Part shown: in pieces, positions 42,986 through 53,092 of the stretch | Layout of the letters: the number at the start of each line of letters is the position of its first letter | Numbering within the stretch: the first letter of the stretch is position 1 | Source of the DNA: Shewanella khirikhana | GTDB taxonomy: Bacteria; Pseudomonadota; Gammaproteobacteria; Enterobacterales; Shewanellaceae | Length of the DNA: 64,000 bases | NCBI RefSeq assembly: GCF_003957745.1 | Contig: NZ_CP020373.1 | Location: forward strand, 1,488,001-1,552,000 | Direction: 5' to 3' | The notes under the pieces: generated by a model | Seen by the model: the letters and a program-made list of their open reading frames with translations, nothing else | What the model was told of the DNA's origin: nothing | Database searches by the model: none | Program-made: the position numbers and the translations under genes

Positions 42986-44641
42986 ATGAGCAATACTCCC
43001 TGGTGGCGCGGCGCTGCCATTTATCAGATTTATCCGCGCAGCCTGCAGGATACCAACGGCGACGGCATTGGCGATCTGAAAGGGATCATCCAGCGCCTGG
43101 ATTACATCGCCAGCCTGAATGTGGATGCCATCTGGATCTCGCCTTTCTTCCGCTCGCCGATGAAGGACTTTGGCTACGACATCAGTGACTACCTGGATGT
43201 CGACCCCATGTTCGGCACCATGGCCGACTTCGATGAACTGATTGCCAAGGCGCACTCACTTGGCCTGAAAGTGGTTATCGACCAGGTATTAAGCCATACC
43301 TCTGATGAACACGCCTGGTTTGCCGAGAGCCGCCAGAGCCGAGATAATCCCAAGGCCGACTGGTATGTGTGGGCCGATCCCCGCGAAGACGGCACGGCGC
43401 CCAACAACTGGCTGGCCATTTTCGGTGGCTGCGCCTGGGAGTGGGAACCAAGACGCCAGCAGTACTATCTGCATAACTTCCTTAAAAGCCAGCCCGATCT
43501 TAATTTCCATTGTGAAGCCGTGCGCCGCGCCGTGCTCGATAACGTCGAGTTCTGGCTCAAAAAGGGCGTGGATGGTTTCCGTCTCGATGCCATCACTTTC
43601 TGCTTCCATGACGCCGAGCTTCGCGACAATCCCGCCAAACCCGCTGACAAGCGTCAGGGCCGGGGCTTCTCGGAAGACAATCCTTACGCCTATCAGTACC
43701 ACTGGTACAACAATGAACGCCCCGAAACCCTTGGCTTTATTGAAGATTTGCGCGCCCTGATTGACCGCTATCCGGGCACAGTGACCTTAGGCGAAGTCTC
43801 AAGCGAAGACTCCCTCGCCACCATGGCCGAGTACACCAAGGGCGATAACCGCCTGCACATGGCCTACAGCTTTGAGCTGCTCACCAAAGATTACAGCGCC
43901 GCTTATATCCGCAGCACAGTGGAAGCTCTGGAAAATGCCATTGGCGACGGCTGGCCGTGCTGGGCCATTGGTAACCACGATGTGGAGCGGGTATTGAGCC
44001 GCTGGGGTCAGGGCAAGGGTACACCGCAAATGGCAAAAATGGTGTCGGCGCTGCTCGGCAGTCTTCGCGGCAGCCTGTGTGTGTATCAGGGCGAGGAGCT
44101 TGGTTTGACCGAAGCCGAGATCCCCTTCGATGCGCTGCAAGACCCATTCGGCATCGCCTTCTGGCCAAACTTCAAAGGTCGTGATGGTTGCCGTACTCCC
44201 ATGCCATGGCAAAGTGAAGGGGAGTTTATGGGGTTTGGCGAAAGCTCTCCCTGGTTGCCTTTGCCGGAAAATCATCGCAGTTTAAGTGTGGCAAGCCAGG
44301 AAAAGCTGGCTGATTCCATCCTGAATCAGTTCCGCCGCTTTATGGCATGGCGCAGCACCCAGCCCGCCTTGGTGGGTGGTGACATTAAATTTATTGACAC
44401 CAAAGAGCCGATATTGGCGTTTGAAAGGCGCCTTGGTGACGAAATTGTGCTTTGTGCCTTCAATTTATCTGATGATAAGCAGACGCAGCAATTGCGCGCT
44501 TACAGCACGGCCACCGAGCTCAGGGGCCATGGCCTTGGCGGCGCTGCACTCATGACTGATGGCAATTCCGGAGGCCTTCAGGTGGCGTTTGACGGCTATG
44601 GCGCAATCTTCTTATCGGTGAAGGCCGATGAGCAGGCCTGA
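42986..44641 (+). CDS. Alpha-glucosidase (oligo-1,6-glucosidase type), GH13
   Basis: Cytoplasmic enzyme of 551 residues without a signal peptide that splits short alpha-glucosides to glucose. Family regions: YQIYPRSLQDTNGDGIGDLKG, DGFRLDAITF with the nucleophile, LGEVSSEDS with the acid and IGNHDVERV. AAGGGGCGAGA precedes the ATG. It is divergent from the TonB receptor and followed by a hexose transporter gene. Confidence 0.93.
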   Translation: MSNTPWWRGAAIYQIYPRSLQDTNGDGIGDLKGIIQRLDYIASLNVDAIWISPFFRSPMKDFGYDISDYLDVDPMFGTMADFDELIAKAHSLGLKVVIDQVLSHTSDEHAWFAESRQSRDNPKADWYVWADPREDGTAPNNWLAIFGGCAWEWEPRRQQYYLHNFLKSQPDLNFHCEAVRRAVLDNVEFWLKKGVDGFRLDAITFCFHDAELRDNPAKPADKRQGRGFSEDNPYAYQYHWYNNERPETLGFIEDLRALIDRYPGTVTLGEVSSEDSLATMAEYTKGDNRLHMAYSFELLTKDYSAAYIRSTVEALENAIGDGWPCWAIGNHDVERVLSRWGQGKGTPQMAKMVSALLGSLRGSLCVYQGEELGLTEAEIPFDALQDPFGIAFWPNFKGRDGCRTPMPWQSEGEFMGFGESSPWLPLPENHRSLSVASQEKLADSILNQFRRFMAWRSTQPALVGGDIKFIDTKEPILAFERRLGDEIVLCAFNLSDDKQTQQLRAYSTATELRGHGLGGAALMTDGNSGGLQVAFDGYGAIFLSVKADEQA

Positions 44642-44785
44642 CGTTTAGCTGATAGCTATGTTGCGACAGCGGCCTTGTGAAACAGCCGCTTGTAACGGCT
44701 GATGCGACCTAAAGCCCCCCAATGATTGGCATCTAAAAGCCGTTATTGATAACCGCATAATGATAATAAGATTAAGGAGAACACT

Positions 44786-46054
44786 ATGGCGTCCGGCGCT
44801 CCCGTTTCAATTCCTCCAGGGCCTTCAGGGGCCCAGGGGCAAGAGACCCATGGCAAATTCGGTTTTGCTCTGGCCTCGCTTACCACACTGTTCTTTATGT
44901 GGGGCTTTATTACCTGCCTGAACGACATTCTTATTCCGCATTTAAAGGCGGTATTTAACTTAAATTACGCCCAGGCAATGCTTATCCAGTTTTGCTTCTT
45001 TGGCGCCTACTTTTTGGTGTCGGTGCCTGCCGGGGCGCTGGTCAAGCGGGTGGGTTACCAAAAAGGTATTGTTGTGGGGCTGCTGACCGCCGCCCTCGGC
45101 TGCGGTCTTTTCTACCCGGCGGCGGTGTCGGCCACCTATGGGGTGTTTCTGGGGGCGCTGTTTGTGCTTGCCAGCGGCATTACCGTGCTGCAGGTGGCGG
45201 CAAACCCCTATGTAACGGCCCTTGGGCCGGTGGAAACCGCATCAAGCCGCTTAACCCTTACCCAGGCTTTTAACTCGCTTGGCACCACTATCGCACCCGC
45301 CTTTGGCTCGGTGCTGATTTTGTCGGTAGCCGCAGGCGCCTCTGCGCAGGCAGAAGCCGAAGCGGTCAAGCTGCCATATCTGCTGCTTTGCGGCATGCTG
45401 GTGGTGCTGGCACTGGTGTTTGCACTGCTGAAGCTGCCCCATATTCAGGGCCAGGAAGATGAAACCCTGGAGGGGGACGCAACAAAACCTGTCTCGGCGT
45501 TAAGCCATCGTCATCTGCTGCTGGGCGCCATCGGGATTTTTGTCTACGTGGGCGGCGAAGTAGCCATTGGCAGTCTGCTGGTGAACTTCCTCGGTCAGCC
45601 CCATGTGGCGGCGATGGAAGAAGCACAGGCGGCGCACTACATTGCCTTTTACTGGGGCGGCGCCATGGTAGGCCGCTTTATCGGCGCGGCGGTAATGCAA
45701 AAGGTGCCAGCGGGTAAAGTGCTGAGATTCAATGCCTTTATGGCCGCGCTGCTGGTGGTGGTCGCCGTGATGAGTGAAGGCGCCGTGGCCATGTGGGCGA
45801 TTCTGGCGGTGGGGCTGTTTAACTCCATTATGTTCCCGACTATTTTCAGTCTGGCGCTGAAAAACCTTGGCCCGGCAACGGCGCAGGGCAGCGGTATCCT
45901 GTGTCTGGCCATTGTCGGCGGCGCCATAGTGCCACTGGCGCAGGGGCTGATTGCCGATGCGGCAGGGCTGTCGGTGTCCTTCCTGCTGCCGGTGCTGTGC
46001 TATGCCTATATCCTGTTTTATGGCCTTAAGGGCTCAGAGGTAAAAGCCGGGTAA
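44786..46054 (+). CDS. Glucose/galactose MFS transporter (FucP/GluP-type)
   Basis: Inner-membrane symporter of 422 residues with about 12 helices. The N-terminal signature LTTLFFMWGFITCLNDILIP and the segment VLQVAANPYVTALGP are typical of the FucP/GluP branch. AAGGAGAAC precedes the ATG. Together with the preceding alpha-glucosidase it fits uptake of glucose released outside the cytoplasm by the glucoamylase. Exact sugar is inferred. Confidence 0.9.
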   Translation: MASGAPVSIPPGPSGAQGQETHGKFGFALASLTTLFFMWGFITCLNDILIPHLKAVFNLNYAQAMLIQFCFFGAYFLVSVPAGALVKRVGYQKGIVVGLLTAALGCGLFYPAAVSATYGVFLGALFVLASGITVLQVAANPYVTALGPVETASSRLTLTQAFNSLGTTIAPAFGSVLILSVAAGASAQAEAEAVKLPYLLLCGMLVVLALVFALLKLPHIQGQEDETLEGDATKPVSALSHRHLLLGAIGIFVYVGGEVAIGSLLVNFLGQPHVAAMEEAQAAHYIAFYWGGAMVGRFIGAAVMQKVPAGKVLRFNAFMAALLVVVAVMSEGAVAMWAILAVGLFNSIMFPTIFSLALKNLGPATAQGSGILCLAIVGGAIVPLAQGLIADAAGLSVSFLLPVLCYAYILFYGLKGSEVKAG

Positions 46055-46086
46055 GCCTTGCTTTAAAGCTGGCATCAAGCCTAACC

Positions 46087-46112
46087 AAAAGCGCACCCCG
46101 GGTGCGCTTTTT
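46087..46112 (+). terminator. Intrinsic terminator after the hexose transporter
   Basis: AAAAGCGCACC and GGTGCGCTTTT pair around a short C/G loop, followed by TTTTTCG. Confidence 0.88.
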
Positions 46113-46259
46113 CGTGAAGGAGAGGCGGCTTAAACTCTGTGCTGGCTGAAAGCGGCCAACTTTTTCATGGGCAATCGGCGTTTAATGCTTAAGCTTCCTT
46201 GCCTGCGCTGCCAATAACTCCTATGATCTCGCGGTTTTTTCTTCTCTGGAATTGCCCCT

Positions 46260-47474
46260 ATGCTCAAATCGCCTTTATCTCCGTCTTCCACCGAGCTTGT
46301 TCTCGGGATCCTCGATTTGGTGCTCAATGGGGGATCGCCCCTGGACAGGGCCTATTCACGCCATTTCTCCGGTTTAAAACTTGCCAGCGAAGAGCAGGCG
46401 CGCATCGCCACTGTAACCGGTGACTTGCTGCGCCGCCTGAACCTGTATTGCTATTTGGCCGACGTCGAACCCGGACGTATTGAGCGTGAAGGTTCGCGGC
46501 TTATCAATGCCTGGCACCTGTTTCATGGTTTGCCAACGCCCAAGCTTCAGTATTCACTGGCGGTGGATGAGAGCGGCTTTAATGAGCGCCTTAGCCATGC
46601 CAAGACCCAAAGCGCGCTTTGGGACGGCTGCCCCGACTGGCTGGATAAACTTGGCGAACGTGAGCTTGGCGATGCCTGGGCCGCCGAGCGGGCAGCATTG
46701 AAAGCGGCGCCAAAACGCTACCTTAGAACCAACTTACTCAAGTGCGATCGCGATGCCCTGGCCAGCCGTCTGGCAGGCGAAGGCGTGAGCACCGAGCCTG
46801 TTGCGGGAGTTGACAGTGCACTTGAAGTGACCTCGGACTCGGCGCTGTTTCGCACTCAATCCTTTGCCGATGGCTGGTTTGAGCAGCAGGACGCCGGATC
46901 GCAAAAGGTGGCCGCAGCGCTGGATGTTAAACCTGGAATGCGGGTGATTGACGCCTGCGCCGGTGCCGGTGGTAAAACTTTGCACCTTGCCGCCATGATG
47001 GCTGGCAAGGGCAGGCTGCTTGCCATGGATGTGGAGCAGTGGAAACTCGATAACCTCAAAGAGCGTGCCCGCCGCGCCGCTGCCCACAACGTGGAAACCC
47101 GTCTGATCGCAGGTTCCAAGACCATCAAACGTCTTAAGCTGTCTGCCGACAGGGTACTGCTGGACGTGCCTTGCTCTGGCCTTGGGGTGCTTAAGCGCAA
47201 TCCCGACGCCAAGTGGCGCGACACCGAAGAGCGACTGCCCGTATTGATGGAGCTTCAGGCCCACATTCTTGGCAGCTACAGCCGTATGGTAAAGGTGGGC
47301 GGCATGCTGGTATACGCCACGTGCTCCATCATGCCCTGTGAAAACCGCGGTCAGGTGGATGCGTTTTTGGCCGCCAATCCCAACTTCCGCTTGCTGGATG
47401 ATGAAAACATCACCCCGGCCAACTCCGGGTTTGACGGCTTTTACCTTGCCAGACTCGAGCGGATCGCCGAGTAA
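46260..47474 (+). CDS. RsmB/NOP-family RNA cytosine-5 methyltransferase
   Basis: SAM-dependent RNA methyltransferase of 404 residues. The SAM site is DACAGAGGKTLHLAAMM; the two family cysteines are in DVPCSGLGVLKRNPD and YATCSIMPCEN. There is an N-terminal extension of about 200 residues. The target (16S or other RNA) is not evident from sequence. Confidence 0.9.
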   Translation: MLKSPLSPSSTELVLGILDLVLNGGSPLDRAYSRHFSGLKLASEEQARIATVTGDLLRRLNLYCYLADVEPGRIEREGSRLINAWHLFHGLPTPKLQYSLAVDESGFNERLSHAKTQSALWDGCPDWLDKLGERELGDAWAAERAALKAAPKRYLRTNLLKCDRDALASRLAGEGVSTEPVAGVDSALEVTSDSALFRTQSFADGWFEQQDAGSQKVAAALDVKPGMRVIDACAGAGGKTLHLAAMMAGKGRLLAMDVEQWKLDNLKERARRAAAHNVETRLIAGSKTIKRLKLSADRVLLDVPCSGLGVLKRNPDAKWRDTEERLPVLMELQAHILGSYSRMVKVGGMLVYATCSIMPCENRGQVDAFLAANPNFRLLDDENITPANSGFDGFYLARLERIAE

Positions 47475-47555
47475 GCACACTTAGACCGGCATTCGGGTTG
47501 AAATTCGTTTAATCAGTTTGTATACAGAATGTAGTAACGGGCGTCGGAGTTGGGC

Positions 47556-49865
47556 ATGGGCCGGGAAATGGAAGATCGCGGATTTGAAGTCTTGGGGTAT
47601 GGCAGCATTTTGGCCATGGTTCTCGAGCACCGGCCTTTATCCGAGGTACTTCGTGCACTGACTGCCCTGATTGAATCCCAGACCCAGGGCACAGTCGCGT
47701 CTGTTTTGCTGCTAAGCGAAGACGGTAAGCGGCTGCTCAATGGCGCCGCTCCTCATTTGCCCGCCGAGTTCAATCGTATCGTCCACGGTGTTGAAATCGG
47801 CATGGGCGTTGGCTCCTGCGGCACCGCTGCTTACCTTGGTGAGCGGGTGGTGGTGAGCGATATCTCCACCCACGAATACTGGCTGCCCTACAATGCCTTA
47901 CCCTTGGCTGCCGGGCTTAAATCCTGTTGGTCTGAACCGATAAAGTCTGTCTCCGGCAAGGTGATAGGCACCTTCGCGCTTTATCACGACAGCATTAAAA
48001 GCCCTACCGAGAACGAGCTGCAATTTATCTCCCAGGCCGGCAAACTCGCCGCGCTGGCGATTGAGCGCAGTCGCGATCAGCGCTATCTCAAGCTGGTTGA
48101 AATGGTATTCAACAGCATGCCGATGGCCTTTGTTATCACCGACGATCGCGCCCAGATCCTGTATAAAAACCCGGGCTTTAGCGCCTGGTTTGCCAATCTT
48201 TCCCATTTCGACCCAGAAGCGCTGCTGTGCGCCGCGCAGCCTGGCGGCCTGATTGCCCTGCGTGAGGCGCTGGCATCGGGCTGCAGCTTCAGCGGCGAGT
48301 TTGAGGCCGAGGTCCTGGGGGGCGATCGCCGTCAGCTTGAGCTGCAGGTGACTCCCATCGACGATCCCCAGGGGGAAGGCGCCATCTATGGCTGGCTGCT
48401 CACGGATGTGTCGGAGCGGAAAGCTGCCGCCAATGTAATTGAATATCAGGCCAATTTTGACGCGCTCACCGGCCTTGCCAATCGCTTTCAGTTGTTTTCT
48501 TGCCTGAATAAGGCCTGTGAGCGAAGCGAAGGCTTTACCCTGATGCTGATGGATGTGGACAGATTCAAGCAGGTGAACGATAGCCTTGGCCACGACACCG
48601 GCGATGAACTGCTCAAAGCCGTGGCACGCAGGCTTGAGGCCTTATTGCCCGAAAGCGCGATTTTATCCCGCCTCGGCGGGGATGAATTTGCACTGTATCT
48701 GCCCCAAGCGCCGCTCGATGTTGGCCACAGCGTGGCGCAGCGTCTGGTGGACTCCATGGCCATGCCCTTTGATATCAAGGGGTGTCGGCTCTACAGCGGC
48801 ATCAGCCTTGGGCTGACCCGCTACCCGGAAGACGGGCTGCAACTTGAGCAGCTGCTGTCCGGCGCCGATCAGGCGATGTACAGTGCCAAGGCCGCCGGGC
48901 GTAACACCTGGCGCGACTTTACTCCCCGGATGCAGCAGGATGCCAACCGTGAGGCACGGCTTGCCGGCGCGCTCAAAGAAGCGGTGGCCAAAGAGGCGCT
49001 CACCCTGGTGTATCAGCCCATTGTGGAGATGGAGCAGCACAGAATCGTTGCCGTTGAAGCCTTACTGCGCTGGGAGCACGAAGGCGAAATGATTTCGCCG
49101 ATGGAGTTTATCCCACTGGCAGAAAGCTCAGGGCTGATTGTGGAGCTGGACAGCTGGGTTCGAAGCCAGGCGCTGGCGCTTATTCGCCGCCTGCGTGAGA
49201 TGGGTTTACCAATAAAAATTTCGGTCAATGTCTCCAGTTTTGAGCTCTGGTCGACGCCATTGCAGCAGCGCTTTGTGGAAGGCTTGTCTGAGGCTGTATC
49301 TGAACCTCTGAATGCTGAAGCCAGCCAAGGCCATGCAACTCACACAAACCCCGCACACGCCAAGCCGCTCGATGGCTTAATCCTTGAAATCACCGAGTCT
49401 TTGCTGCTCGATAAAAACGCTCAGTTGGTGGAAACCTTAACCGGTCTGCGTCAGCAGGGCGCCTGGATTGCCATTGATGATTTTGGTACCGGTTATTCGT
49501 CGCTGTCGTATCTGGCCAACTTCCCGGTCGACTGTATCAAGCTCGATAAATCCTTTTTAAGCACCCTGTGCAGCCTTGGCAGTGATTCAGAATCGCATTC
49601 CGGCACCACAAACGGCGGCAAAGGCCGGGCGCTGGTGCAGGCCATTATTCAAATGAGCCAGGCACTGGATTTGTGTTTGGTGGCCGAAGGGGTGGAAACC
49701 GAGCCGCAGCTGAGCTTCCTTAAATCGCAGCAGGTTGAGAAGGTGCAGGGGTTTTATTTCCATAAGCCCATGCCACCATCGGCACTGGTGGAACTGCTGA
49801 AAAAGCAGGGGCCGGGTGATGGCGGAGTCGACGCTCAAACAAAAGGCATCAAGGCCTGCGGCTAG
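47556..49865 (+). CDS. GAF-PAS-GGDEF-EAL cyclic-di-GMP enzyme
   Basis: Protein of 769 residues from ATG 47556 (GGAG 6 nt upstream; a TTG at 47550 is also in frame). Domain order: GAF (about 10-170, with VGSCGTAAYLGERVVVSDI), PAS (about 185-285), GGDEF (RLGGDEFALYLP near residue 370) and EAL (AVEALLRWEHEG; IDDFGTGYSSLSYL; KLDKSFL; AEGVETEPQ). Both active-site motifs are intact, so it could make and degrade c-di-GMP; direction is unknown. No membrane helix. Confidence 0.92.
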   Translation: MGREMEDRGFEVLGYGSILAMVLEHRPLSEVLRALTALIESQTQGTVASVLLLSEDGKRLLNGAAPHLPAEFNRIVHGVEIGMGVGSCGTAAYLGERVVVSDISTHEYWLPYNALPLAAGLKSCWSEPIKSVSGKVIGTFALYHDSIKSPTENELQFISQAGKLAALAIERSRDQRYLKLVEMVFNSMPMAFVITDDRAQILYKNPGFSAWFANLSHFDPEALLCAAQPGGLIALREALASGCSFSGEFEAEVLGGDRRQLELQVTPIDDPQGEGAIYGWLLTDVSERKAAANVIEYQANFDALTGLANRFQLFSCLNKACERSEGFTLMLMDVDRFKQVNDSLGHDTGDELLKAVARRLEALLPESAILSRLGGDEFALYLPQAPLDVGHSVAQRLVDSMAMPFDIKGCRLYSGISLGLTRYPEDGLQLEQLLSGADQAMYSAKAAGRNTWRDFTPRMQQDANREARLAGALKEAVAKEALTLVYQPIVEMEQHRIVAVEALLRWEHEGEMISPMEFIPLAESSGLIVELDSWVRSQALALIRRLREMGLPIKISVNVSSFELWSTPLQQRFVEGLSEAVSEPLNAEASQGHATHTNPAHAKPLDGLILEITESLLLDKNAQLVETLTGLRQQGAWIAIDDFGTGYSSLSYLANFPVDCIKLDKSFLSTLCSLGSDSESHSGTTNGGKGRALVQAIIQMSQALDLCLVAEGVETEPQLSFLKSQQVEKVQGFYFHKPMPPSALVELLKKQGPGDGGVDAQTKGIKACG

Positions 49866-49989
49866 GCCGCTTATATCCCGGACTCACGCTAGTTGCGAAC
49901 AAAGTAGCTTTCGCAAGAAGCTGCGTTTCCGGGGGAGTTAAGCTGCGTTTCCACCGCATACCTGTCAACGCTATCCCCAACGAGGCTGA

Positions 49990-50057
49990 AGGTATTCAGT
50001 GTCTTGATCCAGTGCCCTGGTTCAGTGCCTTGATTCAGGGCCTTGATTCAGTGCCGT
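49990..50057. repeat. Short direct repeats
   Basis: Several imperfect copies of CCTTGATTCAGTG lie between the GGDEF-EAL gene and the YjbQ gene, and one copy enters the 3' end of the latter. No function seen. Confidence 0.5.
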
Positions 50058-50466
50058 GAATAGTGGCGATGATTTTACGTTTGCCACCATGGTCTCTGTG
50101 TTCACCCAAATAAATCCCTTGCCAGGTACCCAACGCCAGGCGGCCGTCGCTGATGGGCAGCATCAGGCTGGTGCCAAGCAAGCTCGATTTGAGATGCGCC
50201 GGCATATCATCAGGGCCTTCATAGTCATGGCGGTACCATGGCTCGTTTTCTTTCACTGTGCGATTAAAGAAACTCTCAAAGTCCTGACGCACGGTAGGAT
50301 CGGCGTTTTCATTCAAGGTGAGCGATGCTGAGGTGTGCTGAAGCAGCAAATGCAGCAGGCCGGTTTTAAGCGTCGCAAGCTCAGGCAATGCCCGCTCAAT
50401 ATCATCGGTTATCAGATGAAATCCCCGCGGCCTTGCCGCGAGTACCAGTGTTTTTTGATACCACAT
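50035..50466 (-). CDS. YjbQ (UPF0047) family protein
   Basis: Protein of 143 residues. The family pattern is complete: GFHLITDDIERAL, LLLQHTSASLTLNENADP, YEGPDDMPAHLKSSLLG and GTWQGIYLGEHRDHG. Some members have weak thiamin-phosphate synthase activity; the physiological role is open. Single gene, convergent with the GGDEF-EAL gene. Confidence 0.9.
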   Translation of the reverse strand: MWYQKTLVLAARPRGFHLITDDIERALPELATLKTGLLHLLLQHTSASLTLNENADPTVRQDFESFFNRTVKENEPWYRHDYEGPDDMPAHLKSSLLGTSLMLPISDGRLALGTWQGIYLGEHRDHGGKRKIIATIHGTESRP

Positions 50467-50642
50467 AAGCTCTCCTCAAAGCTGCCATGAGCGTTTGGGT
50501 GACTCTGCTCATGCGCTTGTCTGTCGGTGTTGCGGCAGTGTAGGGAAGGGATAGAGGGCTTGCAAGCCTTTGCAAATGCCAAGGTGAACTGGGTGGCGGC
50601 TTTGAGGTAAAATAGCGCCATCAGTGAATTCAGGAGACTCCC

Positions 50643-50921
50643 ATGGCCCGTGCCTGTGCCCGCCATATTTTGGTGAAAACCCGCGAAGAAGCGGAAAAAC
50701 TCAAGGCCCGTATCGATAAAGGTGAAGATTTTGGCAAGCTTGCCAAGCAGTATTCACTGTGCCCATCCAAGCGTCGCAGCGGCGATTTGGGTGAGTTTGG
50801 CCCAGGCCAGATGGTCAAAGCCTTCGATGATGTGGTCTTTAAAAAGCCGGTACTCGAAGTTCATGGTCCGGTGAAAACCCGGTTTGGCTTCCATCTTATC
50901 CAAACCATCTATCGCAACTGA
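50643..50921 (+). CDS. ppiC: Parvulin-type peptidyl-prolyl isomerase (PpiC)
   Basis: Single-domain parvulin of 92 residues that speeds cis-trans isomerisation at prolines. Start MARACARHILVKTREEAEKL, core SLCPSKRRSGDLGEFGPGQM and end KTRFGFHLIQTIYRN match cytoplasmic PpiC. AGGAGA precedes the ATG. The FAN1-like gene follows after 15 nt. Confidence 0.94.
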   Translation: MARACARHILVKTREEAEKLKARIDKGEDFGKLAKQYSLCPSKRRSGDLGEFGPGQMVKAFDDVVFKKPVLEVHGPVKTRFGFHLIQTIYRN

Positions 50922-50936
50922 GGCGCGAATAACGCC

Positions 50937-53012
50937 TTGGCCGCGACTCTGGACGATCCCGATTACTTCCTGCGCCACTTTGACCTTCTGTGTCAGTCGG
51001 TGGCGCGTTATCGGGATCTGTTAAGCCCGGGCGAGCTTGTGCTGCTCGCTTGTGGCAATCCTTCAGCCTCCCGCTGCGGCCCTGATGATAAGTCGCCAGC
51101 TCCCCTGAATGGCAATCCAAACTTAGCTCATATCAACTCTGCTGCGCCCATCACAGCCGATGCCAAACGGCTGCTGGTACGGCTCATCAGCCGCCGCGGC
51201 AGCTGCTTTCGGGTGAGTAAGCTAAGTTATGGGGATATCGGCGATATTGATGGTGCCATCCATCAACTGAAAGCCATGGGGTTGGTGAGCCAGCCACTCG
51301 ACTCAGCAAAAGAGCGGCAAGCCACAGCTGATGAGCCTTCGCACTCATTGAATGCCGCTGACACTGAGTCTTATGGCGCGGACACCCGTTCAGCCTGTGC
51401 TGCCCGTGACGCAAGCGCTGGGCTGAATACCGAATATGATACAGGCACTTTGTCAGCCCTGAACACCTCGCATGTGATCTCGCTAGTAACCAAAGCGGAG
51501 CTGCATGCAGTGCTGACAGACCTTCTTAGCGCTGATGCATGCGCTGCCGCGACGTCCGCTTTCGACGGTGTAGCAACTTATATAAGGGAGCCAGCGCCAG
51601 GAGCAAAGCTAAAAACCATCCCCAAACCCCTTTCACAGTCCCTGTCAAAGCCCTTGTCAAAATCCCTCACAAAGTCAGCGCTTTGCGCCATTGCGACTGA
51701 GCTTGAGCTCTGGCCTGTGATTTGGGAGCTGATTGCCGGGGATGTGATTGAAGTCGATGCAGCGCGGCACTTTCGCACCTTGAAGCTGCTCTATTTCGGG
51801 AACAGTTGGCAGGACTTCAGTGAATTTGTGGTTGCAGAGCTTGGCCACAGGCGCTACGAGGCCTACTTGCTCGATGCCGAGCATCGCCGTTTCGATAGCA
51901 GAGTAGAAATCGAGATTGCGCTTGGCTGCGCCGACATTGGCCGTGAACTGGATGCGGCCAAAGCGCTGGATGACGAGTCGCTGGAGCAGCTTTATAAAAC
52001 GCTCAAGCAACTGGCAGCCCTTGGGGGCGACAATTTGCTGGAGATGTCCCACAGTGCAAGGCGGCTTGTGCGCATTCGCTGCCAGTTGGGGCGTGAATTT
52101 GAGCGCCGAGGCCAAACCGATAAGGCACTGAGTCTCTATCAAGGTTTGATGCTGGCGCCAGCCAGGGAGCGCGCCGTCCGTTGTCTTGAGGCGCTGGCAA
52201 ACTATGAGGCGGCCTTCAGCGCGGCGAGTGTGCTTTTTCATGCTCCGCTGAATGATGATGAATACCGGGTCAGCCTGAAAATGCTGCCAAGGCTTGCCAA
52301 AAAAGCGGGCAGGCCCTGGCAGGCGCCACCAAACTATGTGCCGCCGAGAGAGCAACTTGGTTTGCGGATGGCCGATGCTTTCTGTTCCAAAGCAGATCCA
52401 AGCCAAGATGGCGATTTAGATGATATTGAAGGCGCGCTGCAAACCGTGGAAGCGCGCTGTGTGCGCTACTATCAAGGGCAGGGCACTGCGGCATGGCATG
52501 TTGAGAATGGCTTCAGCTGTGGGCTTTTCGGACTTGGGCTGTGGGACATCATATTCATGCCGGTAAAAGCGGCGTTCGATCATCCATTTCAGACGGCACC
52601 TGCGGATATGTATCGCGGTGACTTCAGTGCGCCGCGGCAAGCCGCGCTGAAAGCCCGGCTCGATGCTATTCGCGGCGGTGATTTCAGTATCCTTGAGCGC
52701 CATTTAATGGAAAAGCAGGGGATTGCCAACGACTGGGTCAATTGGGCGCTGTGGACCGAGGCATTCTGGCAGCAATTGATGCCGCTGTTAAAGGGTGCCT
52801 GGCTCGCGAGCTTAATCGAGCATATGCTGGTTTCGCCCAAAGAGCGTCGCAGTGGCTGGCCGGATTTGTTAATTATCGACCATGGCGAGCTTCAGTTTGT
52901 CGAGGTTAAAGGGCCCGGTGACAGACTGGCGCCCCATCAAACGGATTGGCTTAAGTGGCTGAATGAAAACGGTATGCCTGCCAGGGTGCTGTACGTTAAC
53001 TATCTTGAATGA
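50937..53012 (+). CDS. FAN1-like VRR-NUC structure-specific nuclease
   Basis: Protein of 691 residues. The C-terminal VRR-NUC fold has the PD-(D/E)xK pattern WPDLLIIDHGELQFVEVKG (about residues 641-659), then HQTDWLKWL. The N-terminal YFLRHFDLLCQSVARYRDLL and central helical repeats fit bacterial FAN1 homologues, which act on branched DNA in crosslink repair. The only start before the domain is TTG 50937, with GAGG upstream. A low-complexity insert near residue 225 reads LSQSLSKPLSKSLTKS. Confidence 0.85.
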   Translation: MAATLDDPDYFLRHFDLLCQSVARYRDLLSPGELVLLACGNPSASRCGPDDKSPAPLNGNPNLAHINSAAPITADAKRLLVRLISRRGSCFRVSKLSYGDIGDIDGAIHQLKAMGLVSQPLDSAKERQATADEPSHSLNAADTESYGADTRSACAARDASAGLNTEYDTGTLSALNTSHVISLVTKAELHAVLTDLLSADACAAATSAFDGVATYIREPAPGAKLKTIPKPLSQSLSKPLSKSLTKSALCAIATELELWPVIWELIAGDVIEVDAARHFRTLKLLYFGNSWQDFSEFVVAELGHRRYEAYLLDAEHRRFDSRVEIEIALGCADIGRELDAAKALDDESLEQLYKTLKQLAALGGDNLLEMSHSARRLVRIRCQLGREFERRGQTDKALSLYQGLMLAPARERAVRCLEALANYEAAFSAASVLFHAPLNDDEYRVSLKMLPRLAKKAGRPWQAPPNYVPPREQLGLRMADAFCSKADPSQDGDLDDIEGALQTVEARCVRYYQGQGTAAWHVENGFSCGLFGLGLWDIIFMPVKAAFDHPFQTAPADMYRGDFSAPRQAALKARLDAIRGGDFSILERHLMEKQGIANDWVNWALWTEAFWQQLMPLLKGAWLASLIEHMLVSPKERRSGWPDLLIIDHGELQFVEVKGPGDRLAPHQTDWLKWLNENGMPARVLYVNYLE

Positions 53013-53092
53013 AAGCGGTTTTGGTGACCAATTCATAGCTGGCCAATCCCTTTCCATAACGAGAGCGGGGAGAGTGAAGAGAGTGAAGCCCC

